A stretch of 64,000 nt of DNA from Helopsaltes ochotensis (lineage: Eukaryota > Chordata > Aves > Passeriformes > Locustellidae). Every line of letters starts with the position of its first letter. Position 1 is the stretch's first letter. Shown here in pieces: positions 24,265 to 37,473 of this stretch. A program made the position numbers and the translations under genes. The notes under the pieces are model-generated. The model had not been told where the DNA came from and searched no databases. It saw nothing but the letters and a program-made list of their open reading frames with translations. The DNA lies in NCBI GenBank assembly GCA_013400155.1, contig VXBM01000217.1, positions 583,478 to 647,477 of the forward strand, read 5' to 3'.

Positions 24265-24549
24265 CCTCACTGATGACCAGTGACAGGACCTGAGGGAATG
24301 GCCTGAAGCTGTCAGGGGAGGTTTAGGCTGGATATTAGGAAAGGATTTTTCACCCAGGGGGTGGTTGAGCAGTGGAACAGGCTCCCCAGAGAGGTGGTCA
24401 CAGTACTAACCTGACAGAGTTCAAGAAGCATTTGGACAGCGCTTTCGGCACATGGTGAATCTTAGGGATGGTGGTCTGCAAGTCCAGGGGTTAATTTGAT
24501 GCTTCTGGTGGGTCCTTTCCCACTCAGCATATACTGTCACTCTGTGAAT
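24265..24549 (+). mobile_element. CR1 LINE 3' end, plus strand
   Basis: Matches the CR1 end with 'gtgacaggacctgaggg', 'ggaacaggctccccagag', 'gttcaagaagcatttgg' and a tail 'actgtcactctgtgaattc' (consensus ATTCTGTGATTCTGTGA). It lies about 340 bases right of the CpG island. It belongs to the same broad type as the minus copy at 25434-26285, making an inverted pair. Confidence 0.88.
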
Positions 24550-24689
24550 TCAAGGTTGTGTGTAGCACTGGTGGTAAGATTTGTTTGCAAAAGCACAACC
24601 TTTTAACAACTGTATAGCCACCCCTTCTTTTTTTTGGTGCAAAATGCACCATGGGGTGCACAGAGATGGCATCAAGACGGCACACGTCC

Positions 24690-25175
24690 CTGCACTCATT
24701 TCTGATGGACTCACTTTTAAGGTCTGGGAGTACCGGATCATCCAGACCCCGACAGCCGTAGCTGGCCCGGATAGAAGGGTGCCGCAAGGTACCTCTCAAC
24801 CCGATGCCTCGGCACGATCCCAGCCTTCAGGCAACCTGAGCAAGCTTAGTGATTTCAGCTCTTAGTGATTTCAGCTCTTTAGCAGTTCTCAGCTCTTTGC
24901 TTGCTCAGGTGCCTCGGCAGACGCAGGGAGAGAGAGGAGAAGGCCGTGTGGAGTTCCGCGGAGATGGTTTTATTGAAGGTCGGCGAAGGGTTCCAGGGAC
25001 AGCTCTTCTGACTTAACAGGGCCCAGGTTGGAGTTTTTAAAGGGTTTGGGGGGATTGAAAAGTGGACCAATAGAATGACTTGGGGTGAAAGTGATCTATA
25101 GTCTTACAGCTAGATAAGAGAGGGTCTTAGGAGCGGGAAAGGGGGTTTCTTGTCCTGTCACTGTGACTTGGCATT
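24690..25175 (-). mobile_element. Endogenous-retrovirus LTR-like block, minus strand
   Basis: Read on the minus strand it shows a CCAAT-type box (rc of 25067-25071), a TTTAAAAA TATA-like element (rc of about 25034-25041) and AATAAA (rc of 24969-24974). A GC-rich U5-like segment with GGCACC and GATCCGG words follows towards 24720. The spacing of about 100 bases from CCAAT to poly-A signal suits a retroviral LTR. It sits between two CR1 elements. I could not fix its termini or a target duplication, so limits are approximate and family is unassigned. The local GC content should not be taken as part of the CpG island. Confidence 0.6.
24845..24876. repeat. Tandem duplication, 16-bp unit
   Basis: The unit 'cttagtgatttcagct' occurs twice back to back (24845-24860 and 24861-24876) inside the U5-like part of the LTR-like block. 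It is exact, so the duplication is recent or polymorphic. Confidence 0.95.
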
Positions 25176-25433
25176 TCTTTATCTCAGGCCACTGACCGCC
25201 ACAGAGGCCTTGCAGGCCTCTGGGCTGCAACACTCACTACTTAAAGCTGCTGTAGCTAAAGATGAAGAAGTAGGAAATATTTCTTATATCCCACTGAGCT
25301 GCATCAGGTGGGATTACTGGCTGACATCTGTTCAACTCTATCTTGAGTCCAAATAGCTGGCTGTCGGGCTGAAGTGTCCAATGTGGGAGACAGTTAATCT
25401 CAACAGAAAATTTTGTAGTTGCTTATGTTCACC

Positions 25434-26285
25434 ACAGAATAAACTGGAAAGGACCCACAAGGGTCATTGAATACAACTGGCCCTGCACAGGACCAGCCCC
25501 AGGAGTCACACCATTTGCCTGAGAACACTCAGTGCTGTGAACACTTCCCTGGGGATCCTGTTCCAGTGCCCAACCACCCTCTGGTTGAAGAGCCTTTCTC
25601 TGCTATCTAGCCTAAGCCTCCCCTGATACAACTTCAGGTCATTCCCTCAGGTCCTGTCACTGATCGCCGCAGAGTGGAGATCAGTGTCCCTCCTTTTCCC
25701 CTCGTGAGGAAGTTGTTACTGCAATGAGGTCTGTCCTCAGACTCCTCCACACAGAACAGACCAAGTGATCACACCCACTCCTTGTATGGCTTCCCCTTTA
25801 CCTTAAATTAATAATTACCTTTAATGTCTTTCTCATTTTGTGTCACCCAAACCAGCCCCCAGCACTCGAGGTGAGGCTGCCCCAGCTCAGAGCAGAGCAG
25901 GACAATCCCCTCCCTTGCCCAGCTGGTGATGCTGGGCCTGATGCCCCCCAGGACACGGTTGGCCCTCCTGGCTGCCAGGGCACTGCTGGCTCATGTTCAA
26001 CTTGTCATCGACCAGGACCCCCAGTGTGTGTCCATATATCCAGGGTCGCCCCATCCCAGATGCAGAATCTAAGGGCACTTTCTCCTGCTGAACTTCGTAT
26101 GGTTGGTAATTTCCCAGGTCCTCTAGTTTGTGGAGGTCACTCTGCAGGGTCTCCGTGCCCTCAAGGAGTCAACATCTCCCAGTTTTGTATTGTCTGTGAA
26201 CTTCTAGTATCCCTTCTAGTCCTTTGTCCAAGATGTTGAAGAGCACAGGGCCTAAGATGGAGCTCTATGGGTCCCCCACAGTTTC
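25434..26285 (-). mobile_element. CR1 LINE, long 3' part, minus strand
   Basis: This is the longest CR1 copy in the window, about 850 bases. From the 3' tail ('cacagaat', then 'ggacccacaagggtcat') it runs through the 3' UTR ('cctgttccagtgcccaacca') and into the reverse-transcriptase C-terminal region ('acacggttggccctcctgg', 'catgttcaacttgtcatcga', 'agcacagggcctaagatgga'). Small deletions break the frame. About 60 bases near 25790-25830 are replaced or shortened relative to consensus. Confidence 0.92.
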
Positions 26286-29200
26286 ATCCCACAGTCTCAG
26301 CCCTGATTTCGTCCCAGACCTTAAAACCAAACTCCTTTTAGCATGCTTTTTTTGCAGACCCAGGGAATTCAGTTGGAGATTAGCTTAAGTATTTAAAGTT
26401 ACTGATTTCCTACCATACTTCTCTCTGCCTTTCATGGATTCTGCTGCAGCTACCACGAAGGAGTAACTTCAGGTAAATCTGTGGTAGGATTCAGACCCGT
26501 GTTCTCATTTTGATACAGTGTAAGGCATCTGTTACAAGTTCAGCACGTGTTCTCTCACTGATATTCAAAGAAATTATGGGAAATGAGTAGAAGGCATGCC
26601 ACATATGTGGCTTTAGTAAGACAATTTATATTCTCAATTACACTGCTGTAAAAATAAGGTAGTTCATTAAATTCTAGTGATGCCAGGTTTGTACCACTGC
26701 AACTGTTACTTTAGATATATATATAAATGTATTTGAATTTTTCTTTAGCATGATTGATCTAAGGCTCGGAAAGGCAACTTGTCAGTTTACAGAACATTCA
26801 CCGTTAATCCACAGAGTGGTGCTGTTGGCATATTCTGGACGTACTGCAGCAGAATATAGATTTTCCTTTAGACTGTTTAATTTAGCTAAACTTTTGTCCA
26901 GGTGGCATTGTAACTAAGGACAAAATTTAAACAAAATACATTTCTTTTCCAGGAATTCAGCCTTTCTGAACAATAAGGGTTCTGTTCTAATTGCAATTCC
27001 ATGTATCCATGTTTTTGTGTTTTCAGGCAGGTTCATGTCATGTTATTGTTGTTTATAAGTGAAAGTTAGTGTTCTTTGGCCCAGTGCAGGACTGGAGAGG
27101 ACTGTCTGTCCTTGTCACATCTTTTGTCTTCAGTGTATGAAGAAGTGTGACCTGAGGGTTTTAGCTGTGGACTCTGCCATCTGGAAAGGCTTCCAACAGT
27201 GTGAGGCTCTGCATGCAGGGAAGCCAAGTGGAGGAGCCAGGGTAACCCCTCTTGCTCGCGAACTGACATGTGTGATAATTACTGATGTTCTCTAATCATG
27301 AGTGTGCAGAAACACAGTCCTGGGTCAAATTTCTCTGCATTATGCCACCACATGCTCTTGTCTAAATTCTGCCATGACACGTTAACTCTCTAGGAAGAGA
27401 AGAATATTTTGGTTGTGATGCCCATAAACTCTTGACCTTTCTAAAGCAATTACCAGTAAATCCTGTTTATACCATTCTGTACCACACTAATAAATTACTC
27501 TCTCTCCTTTAAAATTTACTGCTGTATTGGTTAATGTGGAGAATTAGGCTACCTTTAGTTTTGAATGACTTACCAGCTGCAAATTCACAAGAATCAAGTT
27601 CTTTTTATCTTGTTAGATAAATCAGCCATCACAGGCCTTTCTGCCTTTCCCGCATTCTCTTTTCTGTCTGCTTTGACTCCTTGATTGTTAATTTCAGATG
27701 GAGGAAAGTAACTGCTGCTTCACAAAACAGTATGTCTTGATTTTTCGTGGGTGCCACTGCTTAGTGTGGCTTGAGTCTCCCATAATTACACAGTAACAGT
27801 GTAAGTCCAGACTTTTTTGTCATAATTATAAAGTAGAATTTCAGACAGTTTGGGTTTGTGATCTCAGTTGATGGGGCTTCTATGAGAATCACTCTGAACC
27901 TGGTATTTAATCAATACTCTCCCAGCTGGCTTAAAATATTTAAGATATTTGTGTGAATGTACTCTGAGGGACACTTGATATATTTTATCAAAAATTTATT
28001 TCTATTCCAGAATGGATAAAAGATTTCTAATGGCTTAAAAATCTATGCAAGTTGAAATAAGAAGACTAGATCTCCTGAGGACAGAGTTAGCCCTTGTTTG
28101 AGAAATTTGGAGCAAATTCTGTGCAGAGAGTCTATATTTCTTTACAGGGAAAATGCTTATTTTATGTCTGTGTGAAAGACTATTATGTATTAAGGCGGCA
28201 CAGAGAATATTGGAAAACATTGATGAAAATAGAACACACTGTCAATGCAACACTTGATTAATGTGGACCATGAGCCTGTGATTTCTTATCTCTACATCAG
28301 CATGTACAAAGTCTAATTTCATAAAAGCTGTCATTTTTTCTTTGCTAAAACTTATTTTGTAATATACTTCAGTATCTAATTCTTCACGGTTTTGCTTATA
28401 TATTTTAAATCGTGTATCACAAATTTCATTAAAATACACACACTTTGCCAGTGGCAACTTGTGAAAAACCTTTATTTGAAAAAGTAGTTTCTTCAGCTAC
28501 GTCATACTTCCAATATAACTGCCACTGTTCTCTGAGATGCTGTTTTCAGTTGCCAGAAATTTCACATCTTGAGGAGGGGAAATATTCTGTGCTATGTAGT
28601 TTTCTGCCTTTTCTGGGAATATGTACAGGAAATAAACATTCTTCGTTGAGAATAACTGAGAAGACCTGCCTGCTTTGTAGAAAAGTGCTTGATGTGACAG
28701 GCAGATTGCTCTTTTGCCCGATGGTGCTTTCTCTAGCCTTCATCTGGTCAGGTTGTACCTTTGAAAAAATTTGATTTGTGCTTGCAATAAAATCTTTTTT
28801 GGAGCCCTGAGCTAAATTTTGCCTACAGATCTCAGGTTGCACTAAGGGTTCTGTATCCTCTGTCACACCTCTCCAGCTGCCTGTGCTTATACCAGTATGA
28901 GGCCCACAGAACAGAAAGAGCATACTTTCAAGATGAGCACTTTTCAGTACTTGCCCTCACTCAGTATGTAAAGGGCCCTTTCCAGATTATCTGTAATCAG
29001 GATAATCAGGATAGCTCTCATCACTATCAGGGCAAAGCAGCATAAGGACCTTGTTGAAGAACCATTCCCTCAGGTAGAAAATTCTTGCTGCCGGAATTTG
29101 AGAGTTGAATGTGGAATTTCTAATCTATACTTTCCTCCATGACCAGAAAATAAAAATACACTGACAAAATATGTATCATATTTTTCTTCATTGGCTTATT

Positions 29201-30797
29201 TAGTTAAAGATCAACAACATACATGCATAAGCAAGGGCACTTTTAGCCCCAAAATGAGAATTCATATGGTCAGGAATTTCTATTATTGCAGCAAAAGAGC
29301 AAAATTGGTAATATTACAAGAAATTTAATGCTCCAAAGTTAAGCACTCCACTCTTCCAGATTTGTAATCTGCAGTCATTCCTACTGTTGCGGTGTTTTCT
29401 ATGACTCTTCCAGATCCTACAACAAATAATTCAAGGATTCTGCAGACGGCAACCTTATTTAATGGATAGCTTTCCTGCATTCCCAAACCATCTGTTTACT
29501 ACCCAGAATTTTGCAGAGGCTGTTTAGAAAAAAAGACTATACTCACATGCTTAAAAACAGCAGAGTAGTATCTGCACAAAGGGGCCAAGTTTCAAAAACC
29601 TTAGTATTCTTAGCTTCTCTCTGGTGGTTTTATACTGCAGGGTGTTTGATTTTCCTTAGTTTAATGTAACTTCATTGATAGAAAAGAGATTTTAAAAATA
29701 AGTGGAGAAAACCAAAATACTGATGCAAGAATAATCTTACACTGTTTGAAGAGGAAATAAACCAGATATCAGAACTGGGGGAATGGTGTGATGTAAACAG
29801 ATTTCTCCCTTTAAATGTTTATTCAATTTCCTTTAGGTTTCATTCTGTTTCCTTTCCCCACTGGTTATAATTAATAAATAACTGGTGAGCTGCAATTTTA
29901 TAGAAAGGCACAGACTTATTTTTTTAAAGAACTTAGTTTAGAAAATGACCAGTGTAAAAAAGTGTGCATCTGTTTAGTTCAAGCAACAGGAAGGCATCAG
30001 GCACTGGCCAGTTCCTGGAAGTCTGGGGCTGTGATCTTTGCAGGCACAGCTCCATTGACTCCCCTGAATAAACCCAAACCCTCTCCAACTGTTTTTACTT
30101 TCTTTTCTCTCAAAATGGAATTTGGCGTGGTTGTATCTCCGATCCTGTGGTGCTCTGATACATACTGGTGCAAAGCCCAAGGACTGCATGTGGGGAGTGT
30201 TGTACATAATCATGCAGAGTTAAACAGTGACAGCAATTCTCTGCTAGGAGTTGTTACACATCCTAATTTTGAGGTCAACTCTTTAATTGAGTAAGTGTAT
30301 CTATGCCTGTGTTTCATGTACTCTCTTAACAAGGAAGTAAAGAAAGGGAGCTATTTTCTGGCCTTCAAAATATTCTCCTTCCCTACTCTTAAAAACTAGC
30401 AAGAATCAATGAGAATATCTTTGGACACATTTAATTTATTCAGCAGTTAGGCTTCATTATTAGTGAATGGCTAAATTCACTAATGCCCACCAGTATTCTT
30501 TGTAATAGAATACTAAATTAGAAGAATTAGTGAATTAGAGAGAATCTGAAGTTTTGCAGTATGAAATTCATGATTTGGGTGTGCCTCCTGAAGAAAAGGG
30601 CTCCATGGCTTCTTCGTCCTTGTCTGTCTTTTCTGTATCTCAGATTCTTCTGAGGCATTGTTAACACTACATATTAGCCAGGTGACATTTGTCAAAAACA
30701 GGGTCCTTTGAGAAAATGTGTTTTTGCATAGCATGAGACAGGGAGTAGGAAAGTAGCTGGAGCTTAGTCTGTTTTCCTTTATACTTCATCCCAATAT
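26286..30797. other. Unassigned DNA, no gene seen
   Basis: No recognisable coding exon, RNA gene or repeat. A short TA run lies near 26716-26726. Open frames on opposite strands overlap (for example 28445-28923) and look accidental. Confidence 0.6.
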
Positions 30798-30873
30798 GTT
30801 TGGTGGTGGTGTTGATTTTTTTGTTTTATTTTGTGTTTTGTTTTTGTTTTTGTTTGGTTTTTTGGGTTTTTTA
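30798..30873 (+). repeat. GTTTT-rich tract
   Basis: About 75 bases of T with regularly spaced G on the plus strand, essentially free of C. It is degenerate rather than a perfect microsatellite. Confidence 0.85.
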
Positions 30874-33800
30874 AAAGACTTTGTGTAAGTATTAACATTT
30901 ACTTTGGAAATCTAGTAACCTTCTGTGAAGATAAAGGGAGATACTTCATATATTCAGCTTTGATATTTTCAAAAGGATGTGACTAGTTATGTGTCAGGAT
31001 AGATTTACCTCACAGTACTCGTTGCATTTCCATGTGGTAATCTGGACCTTCTCTATTCTGGATTTGTGTGACACTATCATAAAAGCAGGCAATGTCACTG
31101 TCATGCATCCTTTCTCAGGTCTCTTCTGGGATAGTGAAATAGCCTTGGAAATGCACCAGAGAAACAGGGATGTAGTGTGGGTATGGAGCACACTTTGTAG
31201 ACGCCAGAGGCCTTTTATTTAAGTGAAGGTGGAAGCGTCTCTCAAAATGTCTGGAGGGGAATTGAGACAGTATTTCTTTTCTGAAGAATGTATGAAAGCA
31301 TGGAGTTGTCTTCAGAGGCTGACAGGCTTTCTGAAAAAGATGAGTAATTCAGGACTGTGTTTGTCTTGGCTGGCTGAGGTAAGGATAGAGCTTGTTGCCT
31401 AGAAGGAAAAAGGAAGGAGTATTCAAAAGGAGATCAGCTGAAGGATGTAGTATGGCAAGAGGGAAAAGGACATGTAGAGGAGATGCAATCAAGAACAGAT
31501 TTTTTGTGTGTGACAAATTAATAGACTTTTACACTTCCTGGAATCCCACCTTCTCCAGTTGCCAGGACTTGTGTGTGGGCTCTTTCAATGCCATACTTCA
31601 TTAGTGACCCTTAAGGGGCTAACATTAACACCTGTTTGTGGTTATTTCCTGTCACTGTTTACTCTCCCAGATGGTACAAATACAATATGCCCAGTGTGTT
31701 AGGCATTTGGCAGTAATATACCCTTTGCCAGCTAAATGCCATTCATGATAAATTTGGCAGCTATTTCATGAATAATCTGTCCTCAGTCAAAACCAAAAAC
31801 TTAGATTCTCAAAATAAATAGGAAAGAAACAGCCCAAATGTTTCTCTTTCATCTTATAGTTTGTTTTCTTGTACCAAAAGGGTAGAACTGAAAAGAACCT
31901 TAAAATCTAAAGGAGTGCTAAGACTGAGATGGATGCTCCAGTGCAGTGGGGTAGGGTGTACTCATGTAATCCTGAATCTATTATTTCATGACCAGGGCAT
32001 GTTGACTTTGTTCTGGTGACTGAAAGCTACAGATATTGGAAGATACTGCTGCAGAGAAGAATGTAGTTTCTGGGTCATCAATTAAGTCTTGCTGTTACCT
32101 GAGAAATATTTTTAAAAGTAACTGGAGGAGTGATAAACAGTGTTTCTGGAGTGCTCTGAGAAATTGTCCAGTACTGGCCAAAATGTTTTGTTTGTGTGAT
32201 GCATGACTTCAGTTTTCAATTCTCTCTGAGCAGGGAAGATGTCTTTCTAGGACTGTGATGTATCATGTCCATTTAGAGTTCTAAGGAAATGTTTAATATT
32301 GACAAAAATAAGAAAAACATTGTAATTGCTTGGATTTGTCAGAGATAAAGATGTTAAGACATAGACATTTGCTAATTTCTAGCCCAGTGGGCAAAAGTCT
32401 AAACGGTGAGTAAATGAATACTTTGCTAACCCATTGATCATCTGCTTGCTGAAATAATTAGTATATCAAATGCTATGTTCTGCACGGGAAAGATCAGATG
32501 GGATGCTTATGCCAACAGTGGGTGTATTGATGCATTTTTCCAGATGACATTATTTTGAGGCTGATTCTCTGACAGCTGTGCCTTGGTGACAGACATGATG
32601 GTAAGGCACTTATCTCTGCATTCTGCACAGGCAAATATCCAAAGCCGATTATTTTACTAGATCAAGCAGAACAAAGACCTTGTGGAGTTGAGAATGTCGT
32701 CATTTCCTCTTGAGGTTCTTACCATGGCACAGGTCCATCTTTTGTGTGTGTGTGTGTATAAATGCTGAAGTCAATTAAGAATGTAAGCCACTTTCAGGAT
32801 AATTTAAGATACAGATTTTGAGTACTGTTTCTTCACTCATAAGGTCTTATACATCTGAGTGAATATAAGATTATTCATTCATCAGCTCTTTCCTCTATGA
32901 TGAATAATTTGTCAATGATCTAGTCAAACCCAGAGAGTCAGTTCTTGTAAGTAGAAAGGCTCTGAGAGGGAAGATAAAGAGCAAGGCAAAAGCGGCAGCT
33001 GAAGAAAAGCCACTGAATAGTCGGCAACCAGTTCTATGTGGATCAATGAGAAGTGATCATCTTCCACCAGACTGTCAGAGAAGAGATGATTTTTTAATAT
33101 AAGGAGAACGTATCACAAACAGGTGGTCCTTTTTACATTCCAGCATGGCCCCTGCCTCATCTCCATCATGCAGAGGAGGGCAGCTTATGGCCAAAGGGTA
33201 CCAAACTAAGTAACCATTGCCCTTGTCCTCCTCATCATTTTTTTAAAATTTTATCTCTTTGAAGCAATCTTTAGGCATCTGTAGATCTAGGGTATGGCTG
33301 CTGTATGCCAAATGTACTTATGGTTTTTCTGTAGAAGATTTTTCTGTAGGTTTTACAATCTTGATGTCCAAACCCTTTATTTATTTGCTAGAAAAGCAAC
33401 TTCCTTTTTCATTATGTGTGGGTCCAGACTCATGCGTGCCACACCGTAGTGGCCATGTGCATACTGGTCTTCTGAGTAGGCAATAAAGTAACTACTTAAG
33501 CAGATGGCAGGTGTTAGAGGACAGATGTCTGGCTGCAATAGTAATGATTATAACCTGAGGCTTTTTTGCTCCTTTCTATGAGATGACACTTTTTTGAAGT
33601 GGGTATGATAAAAGAGATAATTTCTAAATTCAGATAATCTTTATCGTTTTTCAGTGTGCTGCTACAGTCACCACTGAATGCCTTTGCCCAGCTGCAAGGG
33701 CACACAAGATATGCTTCAGATTCTGGGAATATCAAGCAGCTAACTCAGAAGTTGACTTTTCTGTCCAGGCAGCCAACAACCACTGGTTTATTTTGAAAAT

Positions 33801-36800
33801 GATCTCCTTCTTAGCTCTAACTCCGTACTGATTACTGAGGTTTGTCTTCTTAAGAGCTCTGTGTATCTGCTTGTGCAGAATGTGGGAGAGGTGTGTGTTT
33901 TAGGCCCAGGCTTAGATTCGAAGAGGTTGGAGTGGCTCCCTCTGTGTGTGAAGAGGCTAAAATTTTAATTTTTTTTTTTAATGGAGGAGGCTGTGTAGTA
34001 CAAAGAAAGCCTTTTTCACTACAAATATTTGACAGCAAGTCTTAGAACATATTTAAAGCTTTGAAAGCCTTTGGCATTGGACTAAAAAATTGGAATCTCC
34101 AGCAATGGCTGGGTCACAGATTTTCTCAACAACTCAAAAATAGTTTCTTCTCTACTGGCATCAAGCAGACTGCGGGAGAGCCTGCTGTGTTCTTTCTGCC
34201 TGCTTTATCAATATCACTCACAAAAAACAAAATCATTTGAAATTACATGACAATTTAAATGCTGGTAAATATTGAGATAGAATGAACTTTACCTGGCTTC
34301 TCTCACAACTGTGAAGACATTGCTGTGTTGACAGTATTAAGCATGTTTGTGCTTGTGTATGTATATTCACAAAACAACAGGGCTAAGATGTTATGTACAA
34401 AGTTCAGGCAGAAGAAATGTGTTTATTTCTCTCTTTTTAACTTGGATTAGCATTTGAAAGTGTCCACATGAATATTTTTTACAGGTCTGCTTGTTTCATC
34501 TCTTCCCTATCTCAAACAAATCTCATATCTGACTTTGCAAAAGGTATACCGTATGTTATAGAAGCAAAGAACCTGAGCAGGAAAGAGTGGTGCCATGTCT
34601 ACTATTCATTCTCCTGAGGAATATCCATAGAGAGCTATGGAAACTCTATGGGGTTCCAAACTTTTCCCTACAAGTTGACTAACAATTAATGTGACATTCT
34701 TGTGTCATCTGAGATCTGTCTCTCAGGCATGCCATTGCCAGTGTGTGCTATGGGCAGTCTGCACAACAGTCACAAGTATTAGAAAGAGAGTTGAGAGCAC
34801 TGGTTCTAGTTTTGGGCAGATGGAGCATCCTAAAAGATGCTTTACTTCAGTCCAGATGCTGTTTTACCTAGACCTTAGCTTGTCAGCTCAGTGAAGGGGA
34901 CATTTTCAGTATGAAACTAGGATTTTCCAGCCAAAGGCAATTTGCACAAGTTTTGCATCCTTTTTATTTTTGATCGCTGCTGCTTTCTGTTTTGTTGTTC
35001 TCATGTAACACACGATTATTATCAGCAGCAAATGGGAACATTTCGTTGATCATGTTATTTCTAGTTTTAATAATATCATCATACTGTGATTGATGTGAAT
35101 AATATGTTCAGTATGATTTTGTGCCACAGATTGTCATCAAAAGAGATTTCCTTTTGGAGAATTTTGGCTTGGCTATAACACTAGACATTTTTTTCTCAAA
35201 AATATTAAGAAGATTCTTTAGGATAAAGCTAAAAGAGAGAGAGAAGATCCTGAATTTTCAGTGCAGGGAGATGACTGAAGGGTATAAAGCACATTACTCA
35301 TACCAATGATGAAGTTGGACAGGAGTTGCCATTCTGACTGGTTCCAAATGAACTTCTATTACTGTTCCTAAGCCGTAGACTGCCTTTACAGCCTATATGC
35401 ACTTTTGTGTCCGTGTACAGCTTCTGTTACCAAATTACCCTGCCCGAAGAGCAGCCAGAATTACTCCTAGTTACAGCTATGCTAATGAAATTTAGCTGGA
35501 GCATCAGCTACTGGGGTGCTGTTTGTGGTCAGAGGGTTTTATAGCTTTTATTGAGATGGATTTGGCTCACCCCAACTCAGGTTCTATTCAAGCTGTTCCT
35601 GACACAACCTGGCAGAACAAAAGGCCCAGGGATAATTCCGAACAGACTGTTCATATGTGCCTCACTGTCACAGAAGTGTTCCATTCCCAGTCTGTGCCTG
35701 GGAATGCCACTGTGTATATGTGTAATTTAGTCAAGAGTCATACATCTCCAGTCAGGCTAATGCAACCAACTTCCCCAATGTATTTGCAGTGCTGCTGGCC
35801 ATGGTGTTTGAAATTTGAGGATCTTTTCTCTGCTTCATGTCCCTCCCATATATGAAGAGGTAACAGCCTTGTGACTGCTTTGCAATCATTATAACTTTAT
35901 GTGCCATGATAGGTCCCCTTTTTCCTTCTCCAAATGCACAAACCAGAAGACTTCAAAGGAAGACAAGAGTTGCTTTTGCCATTGTCCTGTTCACAGAGCA
36001 CTTCCAAGCATAAACAGCATGTTCTGGTGCGAGCTCCAAACTGTACTTGTGCATTTGGAGTTAACCCAACCTGCCTATTTTGGCAATCTGATACAGAAAC
36101 AAGAAAGAACAATCATTATTATTAAACAGAATACCAACTATTGTCAGCCTGCGGGGTCAGTTGAATATCCAACACATTTCTGAAGGGCTGAACAGCCAAG
36201 ATGTCTACTTTTATGTAAATTCCTACCAGAGGATGTTCAACCTGTCAAAAACCAGGCTGTATATTTTGCTCCTCAGATGTGGCCTTTATACATCTGCTTC
36301 TGAACATCTGGCTTTACTGAACATGGCTTGTTTAAAATAAAATCCTCTGGTTCCTTGAGATGTTTCTTAGAACTCTGTGGGTAACAATCCTTCTTTTTCC
36401 ACTTTCTCCCTGGAATTTTTCTGGGATTTCAACCTAAAGAAGAAGGTCTGTAATAAGGCTGCTTGTACCAGTGAATTGATTAATAAAAGACTGTCAGATT
36501 CATTACAAAGACCTGTTCTCCATAGCATGATTCTATGTATATTCATAGGCATGATGTTATACTGAGAGTCTTTATGTTAGAGGCAACCACATTCTTTTAT
36601 CTATCCTTTTCTTCCCTGAAGTCTTCCAGACTTCAGGCTTCTCTGCTTCACCTCTTGTTAGTGAGAGTGATGACTTTCAAGTTCTTGTCCTTCTTGCTGA
36701 AATCTTAACAGGCATTACATATTGCCTGCATCTCCCTCTCATCCATGAGGATTTCAAGTAAAAGAGAAACAGGTTTATTTTTTTCACAGAAATATTTCCT

Positions 36801-37372
36801 GTGTTCCAAAAAACCCACAGAATTTTAAAATTAATTAGTAGTCACTGAAATTAATTTCTTGCCCAGTGAAAAAGACCAATCAGCTAAACACTTTTTTTTT
36901 TCTGTGTGTAGAAATCAAGGTAATACAGTTTAATTTGCAGGGATATTGGTGCCATATAACTAAGATGTGTTCTTATACCCAGTGGGTATTTTTTTGTTAT
37001 TTTGTGAATAAAATTTTTAGCTGAAATTTTGTTTTTCTCCTTTCTGCCTTGAAAATAATATAAGAGATATGGAAACTGTGTCATGAATTATTCTTCCGTT
37101 TTACACAACAGAATTGAATAATTTAACTATGGCTTTGATTTTTGTTCAGCCCTCTTTTCTGTTAAATCAAAATGTTAAAACAGCTGTTTGACTTGCGCGA
37201 GTTGTGCTTCTTCTTTAGTTAAGACACTGAATTTCTGTTTAGTTATTCCTAGGAAGATGGTCTTCCTTCTGAAAACTGTAGGAAGAGACCTATAGCATTT
37301 TTTGGTGTAAGACTCCTGATACAAATTGTAGATTTGCTATAGTGGGGAGGATTTTGTTATTATGTTCTCATT
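30874..37372. other. Unassigned DNA, G-over-C biased in parts
   Basis: No recognisable gene or interspersed repeat. The plus strand is visibly richer in G than C around 31250-32600; in the line at 32101-32160 I count about 17 G against 5 C. A GT microsatellite lies at 32743-32758. Confidence 0.55.
32743..32758. repeat. (GT)8 microsatellite
   Basis: Eight GT dinucleotides in a row, ending in TATAA. Confidence 0.95.
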
Positions 37373-37473
37373 ACTTTTTGTTTGTTTGTTTGTTTTTTGG
37401 GTGGTTTTTTGTTTTGTTTTGTTTTGATGGTTTTTGTGTTTTTGTTTTTGTTTTTTTTTTCTTTTTTTTTTTG
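37373..37473 (+). repeat. GTTT/GTTTT-rich tract with long T runs
   Basis: About 100 bases made of GTTT and GTTTT words and then runs of 10-11 T, nearly devoid of A and C. It is the largest of the G/T tracts and has the same strand as the tracts at 23943, 30798 and 58334. Confidence 0.9.

Noticed and set aside
32384..32405. Very short segment between 'tttctag' and ACG|GTGAGTA
   Set aside because: Just over 20 bases; borders like these recur too often in the window to be meaningful alone.
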